Positions 1-5,890 of a stretch of DNA of 9,380 bases are shown here, piece after piece; the stretch's first letter is position 1; each line of letters opens with the position of its first letter. The notes beneath the pieces were generated by a model. That model did no database searches, was not told the origin of the DNA, and saw nothing but the letters and a program-made list of their open reading frames with translations. This DNA is from Methanocaldococcaceae archaeon (GTDB taxonomy: Archaea > AGJL01 > Methanococci > Methanococcales > Methanocaldococcaceae), in NCBI GenBank assembly GCA_027023665.1, contig JALVUY010000148.1, positions 1 through 9,380 of the forward strand, in the 5' to 3' direction. The position numbers and the translations under genes were made by a program.

Positions 1-88
1 CCTCTGCCAAAGGCAGAGGTGTTAGGGTGTATAGCAATAGAGGGTTTCCCTCTATGCGGTGTATACCAATAGGGCGGAGCCCTATGGT
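1..88. repeat. Tandem array of three small hairpins
   Basis: Three perfect or near-perfect stem-loops follow one another. Hairpin 1 has arms 1-8 and 12-19 (cctctgcc/ggcagagg) around an AAA loop. Hairpin 2 has arms 37-44 and 48-55 (atagaggg/ccctctat) around TTT and is extended by GC/GC pairs at 34-35 and 56-57 across an unpaired A at 36. Hairpin 3 has arms 69-75 and 79-85 (atagggc/gccctat) around GGA and is extended by CC/GG at 66-67 and 86-87 across an unpaired A at 68. Hairpins 2 and 3 thus share the bulged A while their stems differ by compensating changes. They are preceded by nearly identical spacers, GGTGTATAGCAATAG (26-40) and GGTGTATACCAATAG (58-72). The array is far more GC-rich than its surroundings and runs past the left window edge. 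It covers the stop codon and last codon of queD. It may act as a 3'-end or terminator structure for hacB-queD, or be a dispersed palindromic element; the sequence alone does not decide. Confidence 0.8.
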
Positions 89-570
89 TTTAAATACATT
101 CTATAACACGCTCCCTGTCCTATCCCTTCATTGACAGAAACCTCTATCCAATTTATATTAGAAAAACCGAGATCTTTTAATTTTTTTGAAATTTCATTAG
201 CAAAATATATTGCTAAATCCTCAGCAGTGGTGGAAGGAATAGGTAATAAAATCACATCTTCCACAGGAATAGAGTATTCTTTGTTCTTATATTTAAAATA
301 TAGGGTTGTGTCTCTCAACTCATAATAAACATCTTTATGATTTTTTGGAAGTATTAATTTATGATCTATATTATCACAAATCTCTTTTACAATTTTTTTA
401 ATTATTTTAAAGTCACAGACAAAGTTGAATTCTCCAGATCTTTCTCCCTCAATTCTCACATCAACATAGTATGAATGCCCATGAATAACCCCACATGTCG
501 GATGGCCAAATACAATATGAGCAGATGAAAACCTTAAACCTGCGTGTAATCCATTTAGTTCTAAAAGCAT
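82..570 (-). CDS. queD: 6-carboxytetrahydropterin synthase family (QueD/PTPS)
   Basis: A cytosolic pterin-fold enzyme of 162 residues, expected to turn 7,8-dihydroneopterin triphosphate into 6-carboxytetrahydropterin on the route to preQ0 and archaeosine in tRNA. The zinc ligands are visible: His18 in SSAH, and His30 and His32 in HGH. Cys26 sits four residues before the first HGH histidine (CxxxHGH), which is the QueD-type (PTPS-I) arrangement. There is no Glu one place earlier, as in the folate-type PTPS-III, and no wider CxxxxxHGH spacing. The NIDHK motif (68-71), STTAEDLA (113-120) and Glu148 in VNEG complete the family pattern. The ATG lies 10 bases inside the 3' end of hacB, with AGGTG a few bases upstream, so the two are probably translated from one message. 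The final proline codon and the stop fall within a hairpin repeat. A segment at 78-103 is longer than in bacterial QueD, as is usual in archaeal members. The fold is certain; the exact substrate is inferred from the motif. Confidence 0.88.
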   Translation of the reverse strand: MLLELNGLHAGLRFSSAHIVFGHPTCGVIHGHSYYVDVRIEGERSGEFNFVCDFKIIKKIVKEICDNIDHKLILPKNHKDVYYELRDTTLYFKYKNKEYSIPVEDVILLPIPSTTAEDLAIYFANEISKKLKDLGFSNINWIEVSVNEGIGQGACYRMYLKP

Positions 571-1061
571 AGTTTAGCACCTTTTTTCTTTTTAAGATAA
601 TTTACTAATCCTCCAGCGTTCAGAATTTCCCATTCTAAACCTTTTGGAGCTTTACACTTTATGGTCTTGTTTTTATTAACTATTTTTATAACTTCTTTAT
701 CTAAGTCGATTTCTATTATATCTCCATCCTCAATTTCATCAGTGTTTGCAATTATAGGAATTAAACCAATATTTATGGCGTTTCTGTAAAAAATTCTTGC
801 GAAACTCTTTGCTATAACCGCTTTAATACCACAGTATTTTATTGCTATAGGTGCTTGTTCCCTACTTGAACCACATCCAAAGTTCTCTCCAGCAACTATA
901 ACATCTCCTTCTTTAACCTTTTTAGGGAAATTTTCATCAATTCCGTACATACAGTATTTTGCCAATTCATAAGGGTCAGTAGTTCTCAAATATGGACCAG
1001 GAATAATAGCATCAGTATCAACATCATCCCCAAATTTATGAACTCTACCCTTAATTATCAT
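561..1061 (-). CDS. hacB: Methanogen homoaconitase small subunit
   Basis: Small (swivel-domain) subunit, 166 residues, of the aconitase-family hydro-lyases. With a large [4Fe-4S] subunit encoded elsewhere it isomerises (homo)n-citrates to (homo)n-isocitrates in 2-oxoacid chain elongation, which makes the 2-oxosuberate backbone of coenzyme B. The swivel motif [10 protein letters not shown] is at 62-71. The N-terminal strand [16 protein letters not shown] (10-25) is followed by Arg26-Thr27. Family knowledge: YLRT at this loop marks homoaconitase and Arg26 contacts the longer substrate's carboxylate, whereas isopropylmalate isomerases carry YLV-type loops. This favours HacB over LeuD. The start ATG at 1059-1061 has a strong GGTGAT site seven bases upstream. 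It is first in a two-gene unit with queD, and its stop overlaps the queD start by 10 bases. No large subunit gene is adjacent, which is normal in methanococci. Confidence 0.9.
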   Translation of the reverse strand: MIIKGRVHKFGDDVDTDAIIPGPYLRTTDPYELAKYCMYGIDENFPKKVKEGDVIVAGENFGCGSSREQAPIAIKYCGIKAVIAKSFARIFYRNAINIGLIPIIANTDEIEDGDIIEIDLDKEVIKIVNKNKTIKCKAPKGLEWEILNAGGLVNYLKKKKGAKLCF

Positions 1062-1111
1062 TTTGTATCACCAACTTACTATTAAAGTCCTTAAAAAATA
1101 AACATAATTTT

Positions 1112-1124
1112 GTATAAAAAGTTT
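1112..1124 (-). promoter_or_regulatory. Probable TATA box for hacB-queD
   Basis: On the minus strand the stretch reads AAACTTTTTATAC, an A-rich BRE-like start followed by a TATA-like element, about 50 bases upstream of the hacB ATG. Initiation about 25 bases downstream would give a leader near 30 bases carrying the GGTGAT ribosome site. Placement is by inspection only. Confidence 0.5.
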
Positions 1125-1199
1125 GTTACTTGTGAAATTTGAAAGAGTAAAAAACTATCAAAGTAAATTTATTAAGTTATAAGTTAATAGTATTAAGAT

Positions 1200-1251
1200 C
1201 TTTTATATAGAAAATTATTTAAATATCTTTAACTATACATTAAATTATATA
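1200..1251 (+). promoter_or_regulatory. Candidate TATA boxes for the 1306-3302 cluster
   Basis: Two plausible archaeal TATA elements lie in the 244-base divergent spacer: TTTATATA at 1202-1209 and AATTATATA at 1243-1251. The second would start transcription near 1275 and leave a leader of about 30 bases, ending in the AGGTGA ribosome site at 1295-1300. The first would leave a leader of about 70 bases. The rest of the spacer (about 1125-1200) is AT-rich and shows no gene, tRNA or strong hairpin. Confidence 0.45.
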
Positions 1252-1305
1252 TCTAATCCACTCTTATTTAATAAGGTAAGTTAGTAAAATTTTATAGGTG
1301 AAGTT

Positions 1306-1683
1306 ATGGTAACCTTTGACAAAGAAAAAATGTTGAATCCCTCTATCATTGGTGGTATTGTTAATGGTGTTTTGGGATTTATTTGTTGTTTGGGTTATAT
1401 TGTTGGGGGAGCAGTTGCAGCTCATCTTTATGTAAATGCTGGAGGTAATTTAGATTACGAAAATTGTGGTCTTGTGGGTGCTATTAGTGGAGTTATAGGG
1501 GGTATTATTGCAATACTCTTACGTATTTTAATATTATCTTCAGTTATGCCAATGATGGGATTTAAATCTTATGCGTTTTTAGCAGGAACATCAATAATTA
1601 TGGGATTAATTTTTAGTATTATATTTGGAGCAATTTTTGGGGCTATTGGTGGTATTTTATATGTAGTTATAAAAAATAAATAA
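1306..1683 (+). CDS. Small Gly-rich integral membrane protein
   Basis: A 125-residue hydrophobic protein of unknown function. A short charged N-terminus (VTFDKEKMLNPS, 2-13) precedes a Gly-rich hydrophobic segment at about 14-40 containing Cys27-Cys28. A polar loop at about 42-54 (NAGGNLDYENC) separates it from further hydrophobic segments at about 55-78 and 88-121, giving three or four membrane spans. Repeated small-residue patterns (GGIVNG, GAISGVIGG, GAIFGAIGG) suggest tightly packed helices. The layout resembles archaeal DUF5518-type or other small Gly-rich membrane families, but no assignment is secure. The ATG at 1306 is preceded by AGGTGA at a good distance. It is the first gene of a plus-strand series with two other membrane proteins and a SWIM protein. 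No signal peptide or catalytic motif is visible. Confidence 0.75.
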   Translation: MVTFDKEKMLNPSIIGGIVNGVLGFICCLGYIVGGAVAAHLYVNAGGNLDYENCGLVGAISGVIGGIIAILLRILILSSVMPMMGFKSYAFLAGTSIIMGLIFSIIFGAIFGAIGGILYVVIKNK

Positions 1684-1693
1684 TAATGATAAA

Positions 1694-2173
1694 ATGAAAA
1701 GAAACTTAATAATTTATATATTAATAACAATATCTTTTATAATCTTTTATATAGGAATTTTTTTAGCACCATATACTGCATACTTAGGAGAGCATTCAGA
1801 CATTTTTAGATTAATTTCAATTTATATCTATACAATATACTCACCAATATGCCACCAATTACCACAGAGGAGTTTTTTTATTTTTGGACATAAGATGGCT
1901 GTATGTGCCAGATGTTTTGGAATATACACTGGAACATTGTTAGGAATTTTTATATATCCTTTTATAAAAAATTTAAATGATCTTAGAGTCCCAAATAAGA
2001 TATATTTAATAATTGCATTAACTCCTATGGCAATAGATGGAACTACACAATTAATTGGATTGAGAGAAAGTTTTAACGAATTGAGGTTTATAACTGGATT
2101 TATTGCTGGTTTTGTAGTACTTTTTTATATTTTGCCAATATTTTTAAAAATACTATCAAAATATTTAGAGTAA
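1694..2173 (+). CDS. DUF2085 family membrane protein
   Basis: A 159-residue membrane protein carrying the signature of the DUF2085 family: SPICHQLPQRS (50-60) followed by VCARCFGIYTG (70-80), then a conserved membrane helix with AIDGTTQLIGLRES (113-126) and RFITGFIAG (131-139). Cys53, His54, Cys71 and Cys74 look like a metal-binding CH...CxxC set, and Asp115, Gln119, Arg124 and Ser126 are family-conserved polar residues in or near membrane helices. This is inference: the family has no established function that I know. Predicted spans are at about 5-25, 38-48, 74-92, 102-120 and 132-156. It begins 10 bases after the preceding stop. No clear ribosome site precedes the ATG, so translation probably depends on the upstream gene. 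Confidence 0.85.
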   Translation: MKRNLIIYILITISFIIFYIGIFLAPYTAYLGEHSDIFRLISIYIYTIYSPICHQLPQRSFFIFGHKMAVCARCFGIYTGTLLGIFIYPFIKNLNDLRVPNKIYLIIALTPMAIDGTTQLIGLRESFNELRFITGFIAGFVVLFYILPIFLKILSKYLE

Positions 2174-2184
2174 GGTGAGAGATA

Positions 2185-2598
2185 ATGATGATGCATTCCC
2201 TTATGGCTCTTGGTATTGGTATGTTACTTTTCATTTTGTTAATGCTTATTTTATCTATTGTGATTGAAGGTATTTTCTTATATTTAGGATGTAAGCTAGT
2301 AAATATAAAAAACGCTACACTATTAAAATCTATAATAGCAGTTATTGCAGGGAAAATTTTATCATTTATTGTATTTTTAGTTATTGAAATTGTGTTTTTA
2401 GGGCATTCTATTGGAATTGTTATTGGAATAATAGTGGGAATCATTGTCTATATTTATGTAATAAAGTCAATATTTGATACTTCATGGGGTAAGGCATTTT
2501 TAGCCTGGATAATAGCAGTAGTTGTTGAGATTGTTATAATCTATATTATATCACTTATCTTTGCAGTTAGTATATATTCATTTACATATGGATTTTAA
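2185..2598 (+). CDS. Small hydrophobic membrane protein
   Basis: A 137-residue, almost wholly hydrophobic protein that I do not recognise. Hydrophobic segments lie at about 5-36, 46-66, 70-92 and 101-130, linked by very short polar turns (NIKNA at 41-45, FDTSWGK at 97-103). Ile, Val and Leu dominate. The few notable polar residues are His4, Glu28, Cys36, Glu68 and His74. Three in-frame ATGs stand together at 2185, 2188 and 2191. AAGGTGAG at 2172-2179, six bases before the first, fits any of them, and I took the first. It follows the DUF2085 gene by 11 bases and precedes the SWIM gene by 20, so it is probably co-transcribed with both. No homology-based function can be given. Confidence 0.72.
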   Translation: MMMHSLMALGIGMLLFILLMLILSIVIEGIFLYLGCKLVNIKNATLLKSIIAVIAGKILSFIVFLVIEIVFLGHSIGIVIGIIVGIIVYIYVIKSIFDTSWGKAFLAWIIAVVVEIVIIYIISLIFAVSIYSFTYGF

Positions 2599-2618
2599 TA
2601 TTTTATTCTTGTGATACT

Positions 2619-3302
2619 ATGCATTATGATATTAAAATTATTGAAAGAGGTAGAGAATATTATAGAAATGGATTAGTTAAGTATTGTATAAAATTTGGAG
2701 ATTTTTTATATGGAGAAGTTGTTGGTGGCGATATTTATAAAGTTAAGGTTGATTTAAAGGATTATTTTGGATATTGCTCCTGTCCATATAAATACAACTG
2801 CAAACATGCCTATGCCTTAATTGAAGCATATAAAAACAATAACTACATAGATGCAGAAGAAATTTTTAAAAATTTTGAGAATAAACGTAAAGAAGAACTT
2901 TTAGAAATTATAAAAAATTTAGTTGTAAAAAATTATCTTTGGGAAGAATTCCTAAATAAAGACAGTTTATTTAACAAAGGTATTGGATTGCTTAAATTAA
3001 TACCATTAGATAGAAAAAACATTTATACATTTAAATCATTTTTAAGAAATCAGTTTGTTAAAAAAGCAAAAGATGATGAACTACTAAAAATAATTTATGA
3101 GATGATAAATGCAGATTTAGACTTTAACGATTCTGATGTAGTTGAATCTTTAAATATAATATTAGATGAAATCTTTAAAAGAAATAACAAAGATATTATA
3201 AAAAAAGTTATAAATCTATATAGAAAGCATAGAAAAGAACTTTGGATTATTGAAGATTATTTAATCACACACTATGACAACTATTTCGAAGAATTTGATT
3301 AA
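2619..3302 (+). CDS. SWIM zinc-finger domain protein
   Basis: A 227-residue soluble protein whose first third is a SWIM zinc finger. The ligands Cys53, Cys55, Cys61 and His63 lie in YCSCPYKYNCKHAYAL, the CxCx(n)CxH pattern. They are preceded by the usual strands with IIERGREYYRNGLV (7-20) and GEVVGGDIYKVKV (32-44). SWIM domains occur in SNF2-type ATPases, MuDR transposases and stand-alone archaeal proteins, where they are thought to bind DNA or partner proteins. The remainder (about 75-227) is a Lys/Glu-rich, probably all-helical region with no motif I recognise; no helicase motifs are present. It is last in the plus-strand membrane-protein series. GTGAT at 2611-2615 sits only three bases before the ATG. 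Its stop lies one base from the converging AAA ATPase stop. The role is unknown. Confidence 0.85.
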   Translation: MHYDIKIIERGREYYRNGLVKYCIKFGDFLYGEVVGGDIYKVKVDLKDYFGYCSCPYKYNCKHAYALIEAYKNNNYIDAEEIFKNFENKRKEELLEIIKNLVVKNYLWEEFLNKDSLFNKGIGLLKLIPLDRKNIYTFKSFLRNQFVKKAKDDELLKIIYEMINADLDFNDSDVVESLNIILDEIFKRNNKDIIKKVINLYRKHRKELWIIEDYLITHYDNYFEEFD

Positions 3303-3303
3303 G

Positions 3304-4419
3304 TTAGAGGTATAAATGTTGTGGAGCCTCTCTTCTATTACTCAAAATCTTCTTTAAAGCCCAATCTAAATCTTCTTTACTAACATAATCCCTATCTTCC
3401 AATATAGCCTTGTGCAAAGCAGGTTTTAAGAACTTCTCCTTAATATCTCTTCCACTAAATCCTTTAGTTTTTTCAACATATTCTTTTAAGTTTGCTTTAA
3501 TTGGTAAAGGCATTTTTTTAGCATATAACTCCATAATTTTCAATCTTTCCTCATCGTTAGGTAGTTTAAATTCAATTTCTTCTTCAAATCTACTTCTAAT
3601 CGCTGGATCCAACATTGCTGGATTGTTTGTTGCAGCTATAGTAACAACTCCCTCATTCTCTTTAATTCCGTCCAATTCTGTTAATAGTGCATTAACAACT
3701 TCTGAAACATCTCCTCTTAAAGATTGGTACTCTCTACTCAAACCTATGGCATCTAATTCGTCGATAAATACAATACATGGAGCATTTTCTGATGCTTTTT
3801 GATAGAGTTCTCTAATCATTTTTGAAGAGTCCCCTACATGCTCACCAATCAATTCTGGAGCCTTAATTAGTAAAAATGAAGAGTTTGTTTCTGTTGCTAA
3901 AGCCCTTGCCATAAGTGTCTTACCAGTTCCTGGCGGTCCATAGAATAATATATTCTTTGGAGCCCACTCACCAAAGAGTTTTGGATTTTCTAAATATTTC
4001 ATAATAATTTTACATTTCTTTTTTGCATCTTCTTGTCCAATAATCTCGCTAAATCTCGCTTTTTTAAACTGAGTCCTAATAACTTTTTTAGGTGTTTGTA
4101 ATTTAAATACTGTCTCGCTTGTAATCATACCTCCCTCTTTTGGATAAGTTGAAATAACCTTAAAGGCATAATCAGGAAGTATTGAATTATCGAATAAATA
4201 ATCACCTTCTTTAACAATCTCGCCAATCCACTGGTCTCTCGCATAGATATTGAAGAGTCGTGGATCATCAGCAGTAATCTTAACATTCTCGCTACCAACT
4301 CTAATTGGAAATCCAGCGGGTTCTAATATAACGTACTTTAATGATGGTAAAGTATCATCGTAAGTTTTAATCTTTGAAAAGGTCTTTATTTTTATTGGGT
4401 TAAGTCCTATTTTGCTCAT
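3304..4419 (-). CDS. AMA-type AAA ATPase, proteasome-associated unfoldase
   Basis: A 371-residue ATPase with an N-terminal beta-rich domain (about 1-110) and a single AAA module. Visible parts are Walker A GPPGTGKT (161-168), Walker B IVFIDELD (216-223), sensor 1 AATNN (262-266), arginine fingers Arg275 and Arg277, and GFSGRDI (320-326) in the lid domain. Pore loop 1 reads EHVG (193-196), with His where most unfoldases have an aromatic residue. Size and layout fit the AMA family of methanogens and Archaeoglobus, and GFPI (36-39) resembles the GYPL motif reported for AMA N-domains. The protein ends in Leu-Tyr-Leu, a HbYX motif of the kind PAN and Cdc48 use to dock on the 20S proteasome. It probably forms a hexamer feeding unfolded protein to the proteasome. 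The start is fixed by GGTGAG just upstream. It diverges from a membrane serine protease gene across a shared promoter region. In M. jannaschii the equivalent was labelled a 26S protease regulatory subunit homologue (from memory). Confidence 0.88.
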   Translation of the reverse strand: MSKIGLNPIKIKTFSKIKTYDDTLPSLKYVILEPAGFPIRVGSENVKITADDPRLFNIYARDQWIGEIVKEGDYLFDNSILPDYAFKVISTYPKEGGMITSETVFKLQTPKKVIRTQFKKARFSEIIGQEDAKKKCKIIMKYLENPKLFGEWAPKNILFYGPPGTGKTLMARALATETNSSFLLIKAPELIGEHVGDSSKMIRELYQKASENAPCIVFIDELDAIGLSREYQSLRGDVSEVVNALLTELDGIKENEGVVTIAATNNPAMLDPAIRSRFEEEIEFKLPNDEERLKIMELYAKKMPLPIKANLKEYVEKTKGFSGRDIKEKFLKPALHKAILEDRDYVSKEDLDWALKKILSNRREAPQHLYL

Positions 4420-4477
4420 AGGGTCTCACCAATTGAATAATAATTTTAATAAACAATAAATAATTATTTTTAGTAGG

Positions 4478-4486
4478 TTTATAAAT
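4478..4486 (-). promoter_or_regulatory. Probable TATA box for the AAA ATPase gene
   Basis: The minus strand reads ATTTATAAA, about 60 bases upstream of the ATG. Initiation about 25 bases downstream would leave a leader of roughly 35-40 bases with the GGTGAG site near its end. Confidence 0.5.
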
Positions 4487-4522
4487 AATTTTGTAGCAAT
4501 GAGAATAGAAGGTTAAAAGTAG

Positions 4523-4557
4523 TATATAAAGTTAGAGGCAATGTATATTATATACAT
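4523..4557 (+). promoter_or_regulatory. TATA box and 17-bp palindrome upstream of the protease gene
   Basis: TATATAAA at 4523-4530 is a good archaeal TATA box for the plus-strand protease/DUF192 pair. Just downstream, 4541-4557 is a perfect palindrome with arms ATGTATAT and ATATACAT around a central T. With initiation expected about 25 bases after the TATA box (near 4555), the palindrome would lie over the region between TATA box and start, a usual place for archaeal repressors. Its core is itself TATA-like, so it could instead be a second promoter giving a leader of about 30 bases. The AGGGGGATGA ribosome site follows at 4595-4604. Confidence 0.5.
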
Positions 4558-4605
4558 AATGGGATATTAATAATTTACCTTCAAATAAAAATATAGGGGG
4601 ATGAA

Positions 4606-5448
4606 ATGACATCTATGGACTTGTTTTTCTTTCTTTTCATTTTTCTACTTTTTATTTATCCAGAGATGATGATGAAGTATAGAATAATGAGAAGATTGAG
4701 ATGTATAAGGGAGATAGAAAAAGAGAGGAAGAGTAGAGTTATTGCTATGATACATAGACAAGAGGCTTTAACATTTTTAGGAATCCCAATATATAAATTT
4801 ATAACAATAGAGGATAGTGAAGAAATTTTAAGGGCTATAAGATTGACTCCAGAAGATATGCCAATAGATTTAATTATTCATACACCAGGTGGCTTAGCGT
4901 TGGCGAGTGAGCAAATAGCTTTAGCTTTAAAAGAGCATAAGGCAAAGACAACTGTAATAATTCCACACTATGCAATGAGTGGAGGTAGTTTAATAGCATT
5001 GGCGGCTGATGAAATAATTATGGATAAAAACGCAGTTATGGGTCCTGTAGATCCACAAATTGGACAGTATCCAGCGGCTTCTATATTGGAAACATACTAC
5101 AGAAAAGGAGATAAGGTAGATGATGAAACACTAATATTGGTTGATATATCAAAAAAAGCTATAAAACAGATGGAGGAATTCGTTTATGAATTATTAAAGG
5201 ATAAATATGGTGAAGAGAAAGCTAAACATATTGCTAAGGAACTTACTTCGGGAAAATGGACTCATGATTATCCACTAACAGTTAATAAATTAAAAGAGTT
5301 AGGGATTGAAGTTAATACAAATGTTCCAAAAAAAGTTTATGAGTTGTTAGAATTATATCCTCAGCCAATGGGAGCAAAGCCATCAGTTTATTATATTCCA
5401 GTTCCATACAATAAAAAAGAGCGGGAAAAAAATGAAAAACAAAATTAA
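4606..5448 (+). CDS. Membrane-anchored SDH family serine protease (ClpP/SppA fold)
   Basis: A 280-residue protein with one N-terminal membrane anchor (about 5-22), a basic stretch with likely coiled character (24-45) and a ClpP/SppA-fold domain to about residue 250. [22 protein letters not shown] (87-108) is the crotonase-fold oxyanion and helix region. [20 protein letters not shown] (121-140) carries the probable nucleophile Ser125, followed by MGPVDPQIG (145-153). This matches the SDH proteinase family (named after serine dehydrogenase proteinase). Lys167 lies about 42 residues after Ser125, close to the Ser-Lys spacing of the archaeal NfeD-linked protease, so a Ser-Lys dyad is possible (inference). 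The basic segment follows the anchor directly, suggesting the catalytic domain is cytosolic. A strong purine-rich site precedes the ATG. The gene overlaps the DUF192 gene by 17 bases and diverges from a proteasome-type AAA ATPase. Substrates are unknown. Confidence 0.87.
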   Translation: MTSMDLFFFLFIFLLFIYPEMMMKYRIMRRLRCIREIEKERKSRVIAMIHRQEALTFLGIPIYKFITIEDSEEILRAIRLTPEDMPIDLIIHTPGGLALASEQIALALKEHKAKTTVIIPHYAMSGGSLIALAADEIIMDKNAVMGPVDPQIGQYPAASILETYYRKGDKVDDETLILVDISKKAIKQMEEFVYELLKDKYGEEKAKHIAKELTSGKWTHDYPLTVNKLKELGIEVNTNVPKKVYELLELYPQPMGAKPSVYYIPVPYNKKEREKNEKQN

Positions 5449-5788
5449 AAAAGTTAGGATGGGTAATTTAGAGTTTGATGTTGTATTAGCAGATAATTTT
5501 ATTAAGAGGGCTTTTGGCTTAATGTTTAGAGATATTGGAGATAAGGCTATGCTTTTTCTATATAGAAGAAGAAAAATATCTATTCATACATTTTTTATGT
5601 TTTATCCTATTGATGTTGTTTTCATAGATAAAGATAGAGTTGTGGAAACAGTTAGATTAAAGCCTTGGAAGACATACACTTGTAAAAATTATTCAACATC
5701 AATGCTTGAATTTAAATGTAGAAATATTTATTTAAATGAACTTATTGGAACAAAAGTAGAATTTATAGTTGTGTGTAAAACAAAATAA
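5432..5788 (+). CDS. DUF192 family protein
   Basis: A 118-residue protein of the DUF192 family. Seen are the family's GLM core (RAFGLMFR, 26-33), the AMLFLY strand (39-44), the [20 protein letters not shown] block (52-71) and a later KPWK turn (77-80). DUF192 proteins are small beta-barrels of unknown function, often secreted in bacteria. This one has no signal peptide and is probably cytosolic. The first ATG (5432) overlaps the protease gene by 17 bases and has only weak GAGCGGG upstream. A second ATG at 5459 (Met10) would start 11 bases after the protease stop with GTTAGG before it, and is a real alternative because the conserved part begins after it. Either way it is coupled to the protease gene. 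Its last codons form the left arm of a long inverted repeat. Confidence 0.84.
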   Translation: MKNKIKKVRMGNLEFDVVLADNFIKRAFGLMFRDIGDKAMLFLYRRRKISIHTFFMFYPIDVVFIDKDRVVETVRLKPWKTYTCKNYSTSMLEFKCRNIYLNELIGTKVEFIVVCKTK

Positions 5789-5877
5789 ACTTTTATAAGG
5801 ACCATTTGAATGCCTTCCAAAAGGAGAGCATTCCTTAATTCCTTATTCTAATTAAAAAACTTTTGCACACAACTATA
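5764..5877 (+). repeat. Nested inverted repeat, 114 bases, spanning DUF192 3' end and spacer
   Basis: Three nested stems are visible. The outer arms are 5764-5780 (TATAGTTGTGTGTAAAA) and 5861-5877 (TTTTGCACACAACTATA), 17 pairs of which one is G-U. The middle arms are ATAAGG at 5795-5800 and CCTTAT at 5841-5846. The inner hairpin has arms 5808-5818 and 5823-5833, ten pairs with one C-A mismatch and an AAAA loop. The left outer arm encodes the last residues of DUF192 (IVVCK) and the right arm ends 13 bases before the likely start of the M20 gene. A transcript could fold as one long hairpin acting as a 3' end or as a small RNA. As DNA it has the shape of a small non-autonomous element with terminal inverted repeats. 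No flanking target duplication was noticed. Confidence 0.7.
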
Positions 5878-5880
5878 TGA

Positions 5881-5886
5881 GATGAT
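5881..5886 (+). promoter_or_regulatory. Ribosome binding site deciding the M20 start
   Basis: GATGAT at 5881-5886, a close relative of GGTGAT, lies four bases before the ATG at 5891. The earlier in-frame ATG at 5882 is inside this site and has no purine-rich stretch before it, so 5891 is preferred. Confidence 0.55.
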
Positions 5887-5890
5887 ATTT

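Noticed and set aside
1..88. CRISPR array
   Set aside because: The repeated units are not identical, the spacers are the conserved part, and the stems vary by compensating changes. CRISPR repeats would be constant with variable spacers of about 35-40 bases.
1..88. tRNA or other standard RNA gene
   Set aside because: No acceptor stem, anticodon arm or T-loop arrangement can be made from the three independent hairpins.
82..570. PTPS-III or PTPS-II pterin synthase for folate or methanopterin
   Set aside because: The spacing CxxxHGH with Thr before the Cys fits QueD; the Glu of PTPS-III and the CxxxxxHGH of PTPS-II are absent.
561..1061. Isopropylmalate isomerase small subunit (LeuD)
   Set aside because: The specificity loop reads YLRT with Arg26, the homoaconitase type, not the YLV type.
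2100..2444. Minus-strand reading frame of 114 codons
   Set aside because: It lies opposite the membrane protein gene, has no ribosome site, and its Ile/Thr/Pro-rich product is what antisense reading of hydrophobic codons gives.
2619..3302. SWIM gene as remnant of a transposase or SNF2 helicase
   Set aside because: The frame is intact, and no DDE or helicase motifs, terminal repeats or neighbouring fragments were seen.
3410..3802. Plus-strand reading frame of 130 codons
   Set aside because: It is antisense to the AAA ATPase core motifs, which are clearly real on the minus strand.
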